Positions 1 to 10,405 of a stretch of DNA of 64,000 nucleotides are shown one piece after another. The notes beneath the pieces are model-generated. The model did no database searches. It was not told the DNA's origin and saw nothing but the letters and a program-made list of their open reading frames with translations. Both the position numbers and the translations under genes were made by a program. Every line of letters starts with the position of its first letter. Position 1 is the stretch's first letter. Source of the stretch: Cyclaneusma minus (lineage: Eukaryota; Ascomycota; Leotiomycetes; Marthamycetales; Marthamycetaceae); NCBI GenBank assembly GCA_037179335.1, contig JAKZHN010000018.1, positions 434,001 to 498,000 on the forward strand, written 5' to 3'.

Positions 1-152
1 AGAAACCCGAGCCTGACACCGCCGAACAACCAGCAAAGACACCCAAGTTCAAGCCATCGTCCCAGCCAGTGGCTGAACCGAAGACACAGAGAGTGAACGA
101 GGGTTCTTTTGAAAATCCCCTACCACAGCTACCGGAATTCGGAAGTGCTTGA
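1..152 (+). CDS. 3' end of an unidentified protein-coding gene (partial)
   Basis: An open frame enters from the left edge (first full codon at base 3) and ends in TGA at 150-152, giving about 49 C-terminal residues. The peptide is rich in Pro, Lys, Glu and Gln and ends in LPQLPEFGSA, so it looks like a disordered tail. No family can be recognised from this piece. The gene converges on the minus-strand isomerase gene that ends at 498. The 5' part lies outside the window. The call rests on an uninterrupted frame and codon use that looks like coding sequence; it could also be the last exon of a longer gene. Confidence 0.5.
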   Translation, partial: KPEPDTAEQPAKTPKFKPSSQPVAEPKTQRVNEGSFENPLPQLPEFGSA

Positions 153-497
153 CCGTTGATGAACTTCTCGGGGCATGCTTGTGGGATGATAACCGTTTCT
201 GTTCAGATACTTGGTTGGGGAGAATCCAGCAGCGGTGGTACTATGAGAAATTGGGATGTTCGAGCTGGTGGTAGGAGACATTAATGGGAGTCGTGCTCGA
301 AGTTGCTTGCAAGGGATATTAGGAATCGATGTTGCTGAGGCTTTGTCTTGATACCACAGTCGAGCATCGCGAATGAAACTTTCTGCCAGGGGAATATGAT
401 TTCTGTTTCCCTATTGTTGTGTGTTTGCGCAACACTGTTGTCGTTCAACTTGGCTAATGCACTCGATCCTGGTGACTGCAACCCTTGACTCAAGCAT
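153..497. other. convergent intergenic region
   Basis: This is the 3' side of both neighbouring genes. A short minus-strand open frame (281-493) has no recognisable features and probably starts at a non-ATG codon. I see no RNA gene or repeat here. Confidence 0.5.
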
Positions 498-1238
498 TTA
501 TCGTCCTATCTCCTCTATAACCGTCTTAAAGTTACCGATATCATGAGAAAATCTCCCAAGAAACAGCCCATCTACACCCTCCTTCATCGACTCATACGTC
601 CCCGGCCCCGCACTCCCCCCATACAAGATCCTCACCTGCCTATCCCCCGCCACCTTCCTCAACTCTTTAGCAACACTAACCACATACTCCGCCTCCGCCG
701 GCTCAGCCTGTCCAATCGCCCAATGCGGCTCATACGCAAAAACCACCAACCCCTCCGTAACAGCCAGCACAGCCTCCATCTGCGGCTGAATCTCCTCCCT
801 CACTTCGTCAACCCCCCCCTTGTTTTTCTCTCCCACACAAACCAACGGCACCATGCCGTTTCTCTCTACCGCCCTCGCTTTCATAGCCACCATCTCATCC
901 GTCTCGCCAAAAAGCCTTCTTCTCTCCGCATGTCCCAGCTCCACAATACCCACTCCTAGTTGGGAGAGGGAAAGGGGTGAGATTTCGCCGGTGTAGGCAC
1001 CGCTGTCTTCCCAGAAACAGTCTTGGGCGCCGAGACGGATGGTGGGAGCTGAGAGACGAAGGGTGGTGGATGCGGCGGGGAGACAAAGGAAGTCGGGGAT
1101 GAGGAAGATATCGATGTTGTGGGAGAGGGCGAGAGGGGCGAGCGATGTGCAGGCCAGTATGTATTCGGCAGTCTTTTCGAGACCGAAATACATCTTTAGG
1201 CTTACGCCTACCATTTTGCGGTCGCTGAGTGACGCCAT
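498..1238 (-). CDS. triosephosphate-isomerase family protein, probable L-erythrulose-1-phosphate isomerase
   Basis: Intronless 246-residue TIM-barrel protein. Visible catalytic positions are Lys15 (SLKMYF, where ordinary TIM has N-x-K), His103 (ELGHAERR), Glu170 in the loop-6 motif YEPHWAIG, and the phosphate-binding YGGS motif near residue 207. Length fits TIM (about 250). The Ser in place of Asn before the catalytic Lys, and His in YEPHW, set it apart from glycolytic TIM and recall the EryH/EYI1-type isomerases that convert L-erythrulose-1-phosphate to D-erythrulose-4-phosphate. The next gene, divergently transcribed, is an RpiB-type isomerase, the class that carries out the following step (EryI/EYI2). 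That pairing is the main argument for an erythritol or erythrulose role. It could instead be a TIM paralogue of other specificity. The start is the ATG at 1236-1238. Confidence 0.85.
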   Translation of the reverse strand: MASLSDRKMVGVSLKMYFGLEKTAEYILACTSLAPLALSHNIDIFLIPDFLCLPAASTTLRLSAPTIRLGAQDCFWEDSGAYTGEISPLSLSQLGVGIVELGHAERRRLFGETDEMVAMKARAVERNGMVPLVCVGEKNKGGVDEVREEIQPQMEAVLAVTEGLVVFAYEPHWAIGQAEPAEAEYVVSVAKELRKVAGDRQVRILYGGSAGPGTYESMKEGVDGLFLGRFSHDIGNFKTVIEEIGR

Positions 1239-1940
1239 GATTTTGACGTATTTGTGGTAGCGAATGTGAGAGTAGCAACAGTGGGAGGATGTTGTCCAGG
1301 CTTCGACAGCAAGCTAGAACAGCTGAGAAGTCTACCCCAGAGCTCACCGCAATCCTCCAAGAGTTCAATATCTTCTAGAAATCGGAATCCGACATGGAGC
1401 TTCGGATTCAATGTTGAGAAACAGGTCATTCGTCCAAATAAGGTAACAGCGATCATGCATCGACAAGCATCCCAACAGCGGGAAAGCTCCACGCCCGTAT
1501 GTACCCCGCTACCCCACTTCAAACTCTCCGCGTCGTCGATTTCCCCGGATTGCCTAATCAGGACAACCGAGGCGGCTTTCAATCCGAGCTAGAGTAGCAC
1601 CAGTAGGACGATTTGATAATCTGTATACCAACTAGTAGTGTGGTAAGAGTCCGTCACTTACGAGAACTAGGCAAACCACATATGGGGACGGAATCCGTCC
1701 CGGCCTACATGTATGTTACATGTATGACAGACCCCAGCTCCTCTTCTCTCAAGCGAAGATCTTCTTTTCTCTCAAGCAAGGATAGAAGATGTCTTTTCCT
1801 TCGCACGTTCCTCGGTTCGTGAAATCTACCTTCTATACCATCAGATCTCCATCTGAGAACTCCTTCGTGCTTAACATACCTGCTTCCGTATACGGTATCC
1901 CTCATCTCCATTATACCGTTACCGTGCAAGATCGTGCAAG
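1239..1940. promoter_or_regulatory. shared divergent promoter region of the two isomerase genes
   Basis: About 700 bases lie between the two divergent starts. It contains TACATGTATG-type repeats near 1708-1727 and no convincing extra gene. Open frames here on both strands lack recognisable features. A common upstream region suggests co-regulation, which is inference; no specific factor site was identified. Confidence 0.4.
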
Positions 1941-2774
1941 ATGGCACCAGAAGCAGGCCTGAGAATCGTCATGGCCGGTGACCAGGTCCGAATCCCCTTT
2001 CTCACCATCGCATCTCCAAAGCATATCCTGAGCCCAAACTCTCCTGAAGAACTTTGTCTTCTCCAACGACCAAGTTTTTGAAAACAAATAACAGACTAAC
2101 AACCCAACCCAGTTCGGCTACGAATACAAGCAAGCCATCCTCGCCGACCTCGAGAAAGACCCCCGCGTAGCATCCGTCCAAGATCTTGGTCCCCGTACGC
2201 CCCTCTACCTCTCCCCCCCCCCGCTTCCCTTTCTTAAAACTAACTGACCCTCCCCTCCCTACACCACAGATTCGAACACAGACCCCCAACCCTACCCCCA
2301 CTTCGCCGTCGCCGCCAGCCGCCTCATCACCCGCGGCCATGCCGACCGCGCCCTCCTCATCTGCGGCACCGGCATGGGCGTAGCCATTTCCGCCAACAAA
2401 GTCCCCGGCATCCGCGCCGTCACCGCGCACGACAGTTTCTCCGTCGAACGCTCAGTCTTATCCAACGATGCGCAAGTGCTGTGTTTTGGACAACGGGTTA
2501 TTGGGCTTGAGCTGGCGCGACGCTTGGCGAAGGAGTGGGTTGGCTATCGTTTTGATCCGGTGAGTGCACTGTTTGATACCTTGATATTGTGGCCGGGTGG
2601 GGAGGGGTGGGGAAACGAGGTGGGAGAGACTGTGATGGGAAGAGTGGATGCGGAAATGATGGCTGACAAAATGTGCGGAAATAGAACTCCTCGAGTGCGG
2701 CGAAGGTGAAGGCGATTAATGAGTATGATCAGGCGAAGGGGGACGCGAAGGGAGATTCGAAAGTAGACGTGTAA
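1941..2774 (+). CDS. RpiB/LacAB-type sugar-phosphate isomerase, probable D-erythrulose-4-phosphate isomerase
   Basis: Four exons by my reading: 1941-1985, 2113-2194, 2270-2559 and 2685-2774, giving about 168 residues. The protein starts MAPEAGLRIVMAGDQ and has the RpiB active-site motif LICGTGMG with catalytic Cys74. It also has the HDSFSVERS and SNDAQVLCFGQRVIG segments typical of RpiB, where they bind the sugar phosphate. RpiB enzymes interconvert aldose and ketose phosphates; the EryI/EYI2 branch converts D-erythrulose-4-phosphate to D-erythrose-4-phosphate. Its head-to-head neighbour is a TIM-like isomerase of the EryH/EYI1 type, so the pair could feed four-carbon sugars to the pentose phosphate pathway. 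Plain ribose-5-phosphate isomerase B or another sugar specificity cannot be excluded. The C-terminal tail after residue 139 is charged and poorly conserved-looking. Confidence 0.85.
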
Positions 2775-3242
2775 GGTGAGGATGGGCTAGAGTGGGGGGC
2801 CAACGGCACTGGCAGAGACGCCCATACGAGTATTGCGTCTCTCTACAGATTTCCCAGGGTAGACGAATGTAACAGGATATCGGTAGTAAATTAATGATTG
2901 AAAGATGGATGAATACGAACGCGAAATCTTGATCTACCAGGTTCTTAGTGGTCATCTAATGCAAACGTCAATCTGATCTCATAAATCTCTTCAACGTTCA
3001 TTCGATCTCCGCTCCACTAGGAACGGACGCCTTGATGGACACGACGGCTTAAGCTGAACGTTCGTATAAGACTGACCTAGACTTCAACATAAGCAATCAC
3101 TGTGTGCTGCGCCTCTTTTGGACATAATCGTAATTCAGCAACTGGTTTCCTGGACATCATAAACCGTAGCAAATGCTCCGTCATTACCGTCGAAACAATT
3201 TTCCAATCAAACGCTCCGCCAAACCCTAACCGTGACGCTGAC
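2775..3242. other. convergent intergenic region
   Basis: 3' flanks of the RpiB-like gene and of HAUS6. A plus-strand open frame starting at 3102 runs into the antisense of HAUS6 and is a shadow. Nothing else is seen. Confidence 0.5.
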
Positions 3243-5703
3243 TTACTCCGCTACATCTTCAAGCTCGGCTTGCTCAGCATCCTCCCACATCGCCTCCGGG
3301 CTCAGCCCAGGACTATTCTGCACCCTCGGGCGACTCTTAAAAATAGCCTCGAAATCCTCTTCTCCCACCTGCGCCAACACCTCCTCATGATGCTTCGTCC
3401 CATCCTCCACCCCATCACCCTCCTCATCCACTTTAGGGAAATAAGTCGACTCCCTGACGGGTCTCTTCTTCGCTTCTTTCAGCGACCTGCGACGATCCAG
3501 CTGCGCTTTCTTCTGCGCAGCGGCAAAACCAGCCATGGAAATTCTGGTGCGCTCGATCAGGTCTGCGTGGGGGTCGGAGGGTGTGTTTTGGGATGTGGAG
3601 GATGTTGAGTTGAGTTTGCTGGGGCGGAGAGAGGGGAGGTCGTCGGGCTCGGAGAGGTGGGGAGTGCGGGCCATGGAGAGGCGGGTGCGCTCGGCGAGGG
3701 AGAGTACGTGGCGCGGCTTTTGTGGAGAGGGTGAGGCGGCGTTTACTGAGTTGAGGATTTGTTCTGCGAGGTCGTCGGTAGGGTCTGGAGTGGGCGAACG
3801 TGAGCGTTCGGTCTGTGGTGGTTCCTGAGGGGCAGGGGTACGGATGGAACTCTGATCGAAAGATGGTTGGGTGGGGGTTTTGCCGGGTGATAAAGGAGGC
3901 GATGTTCGAGAGGGTGTGTCTTGGTATGCCCGAGACTCGTCGGCAAGGTTCTTTGCGTCATGGCCAGCCATTGTGCCCTCAAAACTTGAGGAAGCCCCAG
4001 AGGAATTGATGCCACTTGATATTCTCCGATGGCCATTCAATGATGGACGCTTCTTTCTCCCAGTGCCAGGGTGCGAAGCTTCACTCTGCGCAGGCTCATC
4101 TTCAACTTCTGGTGATCGTGAAGAAGAGGAGGACTGCACACGTGACTGGCGCTCCGATATATCGTCTTCCCATTGTCCATCGGTAGCTACTTTGATGGCA
4201 ACTGCCAGAGAAGCTGTCGAACTTCGAGTAGGTTTCTCCGATACAATATCGGACCACTGGTCTTCCTCATCCATAGCAGGTACCTCAACGGGCATTCGGT
4301 TCCTAATAGGCACTCTCTCCAGAGCGCCTGTCGTTTCCGCAAAAAGCTGATTCACCTGGGGTTTGCCAATATTCGCGAGATCCTCCTTGACATTATCAAG
4401 CAGGGTTGTATACTCACCCAAAGTCTCGATAACATGCTCATCCCCAGCCTTTGACGTAGACCTTCCGATTTGCAGGGATGTATGAGCACCGAAACCCAAG
4501 TCGATACCTCTGCTAGAAGCCTTCGCTTCTGGTTGTCCGTTGTCGGTAGCCGAGGAAGAATTGGATAGGGAATTGCGGAAAGCCTTCCACTTTTCTAGTC
4601 GAGATCGCTGCTGTTTGACTCTATAATCGAGCTGCTCCAGCAATGGCTTCTGGTTCGAACCCTCAATTTCATTGACGGTGCCTTCTTCAATACGCTTCCA
4701 GATTTCAGGATAGGGCTTCGACAACAGTGCATCCTTCTTTAGGCCCGAGTCGCCATCGGTGACAGTCTCGAGCCACCGGTTGTCACCAGACCAATTCTTC
4801 CGTACTCTGTCAAGTATAGCGTCTACCTCTCGTGGAGCAATCTCTACCGAATCTGGTTCACTTTCTTGGGCCTCTTTTAGTTGTTCAGCGCGACGGGTGA
4901 GTTGTCTTTCCTTGAGTCGCATAAGATCGGCAAAGTCCTCATATCTTGCTCTAGCCTCATTCTTGTCACCAAGGGTCTTCTTTAGAGAGACCTTGTGGGC
5001 CAGGACCAGGGCTGTAAGTGTCGTGCGTTCACCCGTGTATGAAAATTTCTCCATGGATAGACGTTGGGCAACAGGCCGATAAGCTTCTGTACCACTCTCC
5101 TGCACAATCTTTTTCAGCACAGCCGTTGAAAAGACGGCAAGAACCTCCTCGAAGCGCTCCCCCTTGCATTCGTCCAGCATAGTCTTTCTGAGGACGGCAT
5201 CTCTCCCGAGGACACCGCTCTTTTTGGCCTGCTCTAGGGAACGGAACAGTGCAGCTCGTAAGTTCAGGGATTGAAGAGGCTCCAGGGGCGGGAAGAAGGG
5301 CTGTAGCTTCTATTGGGGAAGAGCGGGTCAGCTGTGCCGTCCTGCAAATACGCGTCAATATTGTTGGAGTAGTTGGAGTACATACGTAGTGCGCCTCGTC
5401 CGGATCCCACAAGGAAAAGAGCTGGTACAGAGCCCATTCGACGCATTGTACCCGGCGCTTCAGATTTGCCTGGCTGTCTTTGGTGGAGAAGGTGACTTCA
5501 GTGATGGCCGGCCAGTCGTCCTTCAGATCGAGATCTAGCAGGCGCAGATTGGTGAGGAAGAGGGCAATATGGGAGGGGCTGTGGACCGGGCTGGCGGATT
5601 CCTTGTGTAGCTGTAGCTGGGACACGGGCTTCAAAGAGCTTGAGGCGGGCACTCTCAGACTCCGCGTCCGTCCCAAGGCGGCGGTGGAAGCTGTGGCAGC
5701 CAT
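3243..5703 (-). CDS. augmin complex subunit 6 (HAUS6) homologue
   Basis: Two exons: 5703-5386, then a 76-nt intron (5385-5310), then 5309-3243, giving about 794 residues. The ATG at 5703 (MAATASTAALG) is chosen because the longer frame would start at TTG. Residues about 45-330 match the HAUS6 N-terminal domain, with blocks such as LFLTNLRLLDLDL, VQCVEWALYQLFSLWDPDEAHY, and MLDECKGERFEEVLAVFSTAVL. A predicted coiled coil follows, then a long Ser/Pro/Glu-rich disordered C-terminal half, as in fungal homologues. Augmin recruits gamma-tubulin to existing microtubules to branch spindle microtubules. It is divergently arranged with the HD-domain gene at 6459. Identity as HAUS6 is strong; function in filamentous fungi is taken from family knowledge. 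Confidence 0.88.
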
Positions 5704-6458
5704 GGCTCGTCGAGGCAATAATTGCTGGTGATCCAGGCTATTTCTTCATGGCGTGTGACGCGTCAGATTCGACTGCCAATGGCAGCATTGGTCGGGTAAC
5801 GGGATTCTGTCGTTCGAGTAGTGGGGCTAAGGTGTGCAACGGTTACAGCAGCAGACGTTGCAGAAATTGATCCTTGGACCGCGTGGAGTGGTGTTGATGT
5901 TCCTGCCGCACCGCACATGGCAATCGAGGCTCTGGGAGGCTGCAGATATGGCTTGGCGCTGCCCAATGAGACCGAGCAGCGTGTGAGGTGCACTGACGGT
6001 GCAGGCAGAAGGGGAATGGTATATGTACTGAGTAGGAATAATCAACTGAATTCCGTCCTTCGGGACCCGGCTGTTTTGAGCAAATCGCTTCACAGCGGGA
6101 ACCGAAGAATGCTGACCCCTGCTGGCAGTGTGACCCCGCCGCTCTGATTGCTACAAAGTCTAAAAATGCGGATGAGAGCAGCCTTCTGACGGTTGCTTGC
6201 AGTGGAAAAACATGGCTCCCACGCGGTCCAGATAACTTGTCCTACGACGCTGGAAAAGCTGGTCCGGTAGCTGGTCCTCCGTGTTCCACTCCATCTCTCC
6301 TTCGGCCCATCTTCCTCCTCGAATATTACTTCTCCACGAGTTCCCTCCGTTTCCTTTCTGATCCCCAAGAGAGAGGATCCCTCCACCATCAGAGAACCTC
6401 TCGGTCAACAACTTGCCTTCCACCTTCCAAAGTTGACTTGCAAACACCATCTCCCACT
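5704..6458. promoter_or_regulatory. divergent promoter region, HAUS6 / HD-domain gene
   Basis: No gene was recognised between the two divergent starts. It contains a short hairpin-bearing repeat (6049-6072, listed separately). The last 150 bases before 6459 are CT-rich, as is common for fungal 5' untranslated regions. Confidence 0.45.
6049..6072 (+). repeat. dispersed repeat copy 1 with GTCC-TTCG-GGAC hairpin
   Basis: AATTCCGTCCTTCGGGAC followed by CCGGCT. An almost identical block occurs at 28304-28327. Upstream GTATATGTA and downstream TTCACAG are shared too, so both seem to be diverged copies of a longer repeat of about 90 bases. The GTCC/GGAC stem with a TTCG loop would form a stable hairpin. 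Confidence 0.5.
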
Positions 6459-7452
6459 ATGGCTGATGAAACTGTTCCAAACGGCGCTACGCGTATGTGA
6501 TCTTCTCGCTTCCTAATTGACTTCTCACTCCACGAGTTGTCTCTCGTCCAGAAGTTACTTCTCATTCTCATCTTTCTTCTCATTCCCCAACTCCATCCCC
6601 ATTCCCAAATAACTTATCAGCATCTCCTGTTTGTAAAAAACCCGCAACACAAACTAACTTCCTCCAGCAACCGCCGCACCTCTCACGGCCAAACAATCCA
6701 CCACCGAACAATGGTCCGTCGCATCCGTCCTCACCACCATTCCCGGCGGTCCCCCCACGCCCAACACCCCCTCCCCAGTCCCCTACTTCCACCTCCTCGA
6801 GCGCCTCAAGACCACCAAGCGCGAAGGCTGGAAGCGCTTCGGCCTCGCCCACGGCGAATCCATCTCCGACCACATGTACCGCATGTCCATGATCACCATG
6901 CTCGCCCCCCCGTCCCTCTCCTCGAAGCTCAACGTCCCACACTGCATGAAAATGGCCCTCATCCACGACATGGCCGAAGCCCTGGTCGGCGACATCACGC
7001 CCGTCGACGGCGTTTCCAAGACCGAGAAATCCCGCCGCGAGAGCACGACTATGGACTATATTAGCAATGAGTTGCTGGGGAAGGTGAATGGTGGGGTGAC
7101 GGGTGAGGAAATCAAACAGATATGGCAGGAATACGAGGATAGCAAGACGCTGGATGCGGTTTTCGTGCACGATGTTGATAAGCTGGAGTTGGTGCTGCAG
7201 ATGGTGGAGTATGAGAAGCGCGAGGGGGGTAAGCTGGACTTGGGCGAGTTTAGCTGGGTGGCGAGTAAGATTCAGTTGCCGGAGGTGAAGCAGTGGTGTG
7301 ATGATGTGTTGGATGAGAGGGATGCTTTTTGGAAGGAGAATGGGGGGGAGCATACGAGTTATCCGAGGGGCAAGATGATATCTGCACGAGGTGTAGAGGC
7401 TGAGAAGATTAGGCAGAAGGAGGAGTATTATGGGAATGGCACGAAGAAATGA
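6459..7452 (+). CDS. HD-domain 5'-deoxynucleotidase (HDDC2/YfbR-like)
   Basis: Two exons: 6459-6492 and 6668-7452, with a 175-nt intron, giving 272 residues. The short first exon encodes MADETVPNGAT, followed by a low-complexity Thr/Pro stretch. HD metal-binding residues are visible: His80 (SISDHMYRM), His111-Asp112 (ALIHDMAEALVGDI) and Asp180 in VFVHDVDKLE, in the order and spacing of the HDDC2/YfbR family (yeast YBR242W/YGL101W). These enzymes dephosphorylate deoxynucleoside 5'-monophosphates. The LERLKTTKREGWKRFG segment before the first His is also characteristic. Codon use is strongly C-rich in the first part of exon 2 and less so later. The intron start GTATGT and the acceptor CCTCCAG are clean. 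A minus-strand frame of 312 residues over the same bases is a shadow. Confidence 0.88.
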
Positions 7453-7530
7453 TGAGCGAGCTGAAGCTGATTGTTGAGCATTTTTATTGAGGTTCATTTG
7501 GAGGTCCTGGGACAACAATCACATTAGATA

Positions 7531-7752
7531 CAGTGGGTGGAAAAAAGTCTGCATACAGCCTATAAGCTCCGAATAATCGCAAATATTCCAAATAACCAGA
7601 AATATTCCCAATAATCAGGTATATGCCAGGGGCTTTGGAGTATTTTAAATAGTTTGGGACATTTCCAGTTATTGGGAATATTTCTAGTTATTTGGAATAT
7701 TTACAATTATTCAGAAACTGTAGACTGTATTCAGACTTTTTTCCTCCCACTG
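7531..7752 (+). mobile_element. MITE-like element, family A, copy 1 (222 bp)
   Basis: Starts CAGTGGGTGGAAAAAAGTCT and ends in the inverted form ACTTTTTTCCTCCCACTG, flanked on both sides by TA. The ends pair for tens of bases. The interior repeats imperfect units around GGAATATTTCTAGTTATT. TA flanks and CAGTG ends point to a non-autonomous Tc1/mariner-type element. A second copy of exactly the same length lies at 29195-29416 in opposite orientation, with about nine in ten bases identical by eye. Confidence 0.8.
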
Positions 7753-8132
7753 TACTCTGGGTCTACGGCTCGACAGAGGGAAACTCGGAAGACACGGGTT
7801 GGGGCTCTGCCTTGCTTGAAAAGTTCGATTGGCAATTGCTCCATTTTTCATGAGCCACTTACGTGCTCTTTCTGCTTAGATACCATGCCCCGAGGGGCAC
7901 AAAAAGCTACCTTTGATACACGAAATCTTACAATCGCTCGCATATGCGCCAGACGTCCCGAGAAAACCGTGATATCATAAGCCACATCTCCATGCCCCAG
8001 CCAGTTTACAAGACCCATAGGAACGCCAGATCGCTGTACTAAAGCCCGTATCGCTTGAATTTTGCAGACCGAAACGAAGGTGATATATGCAAGCACGACG
8101 TAAGCACGCGAGCAGCCCCTGGATACGTCCAT
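7753..8132. other. intergenic region
   Basis: 3' flanks of the HD-domain gene and of the disordered-protein gene, which converge here. Short overlapping frames on both strands show nothing recognisable. Confidence 0.4.
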
Positions 8133-9545
8133 TCACCACTTCCTCTTCCCAATAGCCTCGAATCCGCCATCGTGGAACCCCTCATCGACCAAGTCATCGT
8201 CGTCTTCGACCTCAAACTTTGTACCCAGCGCCTGCTTGCCCTCGCGAATCATGTCTTTCAGCTGCTTGTTGAACCTGCGCATGCTCACTTCGGCCTCTCT
8301 GTCCTCGCGCCTCTTTTTGGCTGCCCACTTCTGTGCTTCGATGCTGGCAGGGCTGTTTGACAGTTTCTGGGGTGATCCTTCGCGGGTGGGCAAGGGGATC
8401 TTGGAGCTACTGGGTGATCGTGGTGAGCCGAAGGAGGCGTTCTTAGGAGAGCGGAGAAGACTGGGTGAGCCGGAGAAGGAGGGTCGAGCTGTGCTGACTC
8501 CTACCGTTCGTCTCAGGGGAGAACGGGACGCTCCGTGGACAGTATGCCGTGCGTTGACCGAGGCGGCCATGCTGTAGCGCGGTGCAGCTGTAGCAGACCT
8601 GGGACTGGCTGGAGCTTGATCTGAATTATCAGGAGGCACAATAACCCAATTCTTTCCCACATCGCTATCGTGATCCATCATCCGTCTTTTCGAAGCTCGA
8701 GGTGGAGTTTCCGGAGCGTGGTCGAGGTAGTCTTCGATGAAGCCATCTTCGGGGAACTGTCCGGGGATCGAGGTAGTGTGTCCGGGGATCGTGGTATTGT
8801 GATCGGGGAACTCGAACACGGTCTTCTCTTTCTCATCCTCCCAGAAAGCCTCGGAGTCGTCTTGAGGCGGTTGCTCGAGGCCGTATCCCCTTCCGCCGCC
8901 GGCAAAAAAGCCGGTGAATGTGCCTACTCTGCAGAATTGTAACACTTTGCCTACCACACCACCCACGACCCCAATCGCAGCCCTGCTCCATCCGTCGTTA
9001 TTGTTCTGCTTGCTTGCAGCGCTGGCAGTACGAGATCTGCCATTGGATTCTGTATCGACAGCGCCATGGAGGGGAGGAAAGTAGCTCATGCTATGATCAT
9101 CCAAGTCATCACGCTGGCCCTGTGAACTCAGGCTGCTCATTCCTCGGCGGTATCCCATATCGTTGTATCCACCTCTCTCATCTTCCTGAGCGGCAATAGC
9201 AGCACTAGGGGTATCCATACCACCCGCAAGCACGTATTTGGTGTTGACAAATGGCATCGGAGAACCAGGATCCAGACTCATGGAGCTGGACATCGAGTCC
9301 ATTCCACCGGCAGGTCTCGGCGTGTATGCTCGTCGCGAACCGGGAGTCGCATAGTTTCCAGCATCGTCATCATTCCTTGTGCGCTTCTTGCTGGACGTAA
9401 TTCCAGAGTTAAGATTGCGCAGAGACGACGACGACTTGGTGAGAAAGGTTGAAGAGGCTGATGGGGTTTTTGGCGGCGGACGGAAAACATGGGAATTCGT
9501 TCTGCTCATAGGCGTCAAAGTCGGTCGATTTGACATATGCGCCAT
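8133..9545 (-). CDS. conserved-looking disordered protein, function unknown
   Basis: Single-exon frame of 470 residues from the ATG at 9545 (MAHMSNRPTLTPMSRTNS); the longer frame begins at TTG and is not used. Most of the protein is Ser/Pro/Arg-rich and probably disordered. There is one hydrophobic, Gly-rich block near residues 195-225 (WSRAAIGVVGGVVGKVLQFC, then FFAGGGRGY). A charged helical C-terminus follows (EAQKWAAKKRREDREAEVSM...) and ends in a DDDD cluster. The layout recalls fungal nuclear-envelope or nuclear-basket proteins, with an amphipathic patch in a disordered chain, but I do not recognise a family and assign no function. It is the last gene before the AT-rich island; its start lies only about 180 bases from the island border. 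Confidence 0.75.
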   Translation of the reverse strand: MAHMSNRPTLTPMSRTNSHVFRPPPKTPSASSTFLTKSSSSLRNLNSGITSSKKRTRNDDDAGNYATPGSRRAYTPRPAGGMDSMSSSMSLDPGSPMPFVNTKYVLAGGMDTPSAAIAAQEDERGGYNDMGYRRGMSSLSSQGQRDDLDDHSMSYFPPLHGAVDTESNGRSRTASAASKQNNNDGWSRAAIGVVGGVVGKVLQFCRVGTFTGFFAGGGRGYGLEQPPQDDSEAFWEDEKEKTVFEFPDHNTTIPGHTTSIPGQFPEDGFIEDYLDHAPETPPRASKRRMMDHDSDVGKNWVIVPPDNSDQAPASPRSATAAPRYSMAASVNARHTVHGASRSPLRRTVGVSTARPSFSGSPSLLRSPKNASFGSPRSPSSSKIPLPTREGSPQKLSNSPASIEAQKWAAKKRREDREAEVSMRRFNKQLKDMIREGKQALGTKFEVEDDDDLVDEGFHDGGFEAIGKRKW

Positions 9546-9726
9546 CTTTTCTTGGGCCGCGCGACCGAGGACGACGCTGGATGCACGGATGGAAGAGTCG
9601 GCGCGGAGATAGCGCCTCGAAAGTCGCAAGTTGAAGGTTGCGTCGTGTGATTAAATTGCCCCGCAAAAGCGATGTTGAAGCCTGCACGGGGATCGGATTT
9701 TTGGAGATTGTAGAGTGGGTTTTAAG

Positions 9727-9767
9727 CGAGTTAGTCCGGAAACTCAATCTTTTGCAGTAGAATACAA
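9727..9767 (+). repeat. left 41-bp inverted repeat at the border of the AT-rich island
   Basis: CGAGTTAGTCCGGAAACTC (9727-9745), 13 diverged bases, then AGAATACAA (9759-9767). The reverse complement occurs at 27492-27532 with the same spacing. It marks the switch from normal to extremely AT-rich composition. Confidence 0.75.
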
Positions 9768-10150
9768 AAATATAAAAACCTTTAGCATAATTGCAAAATG
9801 CATAATATTGGCCATTTTATTGCTTTACAATATTATAATTAATATATTTTATAATATAAATATTATTTATATATTATTTATTAATTAAAAACTTTAAATA
9901 TATATAGTTGTTTTTATTTAAAATATATTATGAAAGGCGGAATAAAACTTTAATATTTAATTTTATATATTAATTATAGACTGTATTATTATATAATTTT
10001 ATTACGCTATAATTATTAATTTTAAAATAAATAATATATTTACAAAATCAATTAATTTAAAATTTATATATTTATATATTTTTTACTTTATATAATATAT
10101 TATTAAAAGTGAATAAAAGCCTTGCAATTTGCATATTTATAGCAAATATA

Positions 10151-10405
10151 TATTAAGCAAAATTTAATTAAGTTTAATTTAGCATTATTTACCTTAGCTA
10201 AATTTACCCTAACCCGCTATATAGCAAAATATTTTTGCAATAATATTAAGGAAATTTTATGTATTTAAATAATACTTATTAAGCAAAATTAAATTTAATT
10301 TAGCATTATTTACCTTAGCTAAATTTGATTTTATTTATTTTAATTAAATTTATTTTAATTTTAATTCGCTAATTGCAAAAATATTTTTGCAATAATATTA
10401 AAAAA
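10151..10405. repeat. two-copy tandem repeat, period about 125 bp
   Basis: Both copies contain ATTAAGCAAAATT, TTTAGCATTATTTACCTTAG and TTTTTGCAATAATATTAA in the same order. The copies have drifted. Confidence 0.6.

Noticed and set aside
6580..7518. Minus-strand open frame of 312 codons
   Set aside because: It lies antisense to the HD-domain gene, whose motifs and splice sites are clear. The peptide is low-complexity and starts inconsistently.
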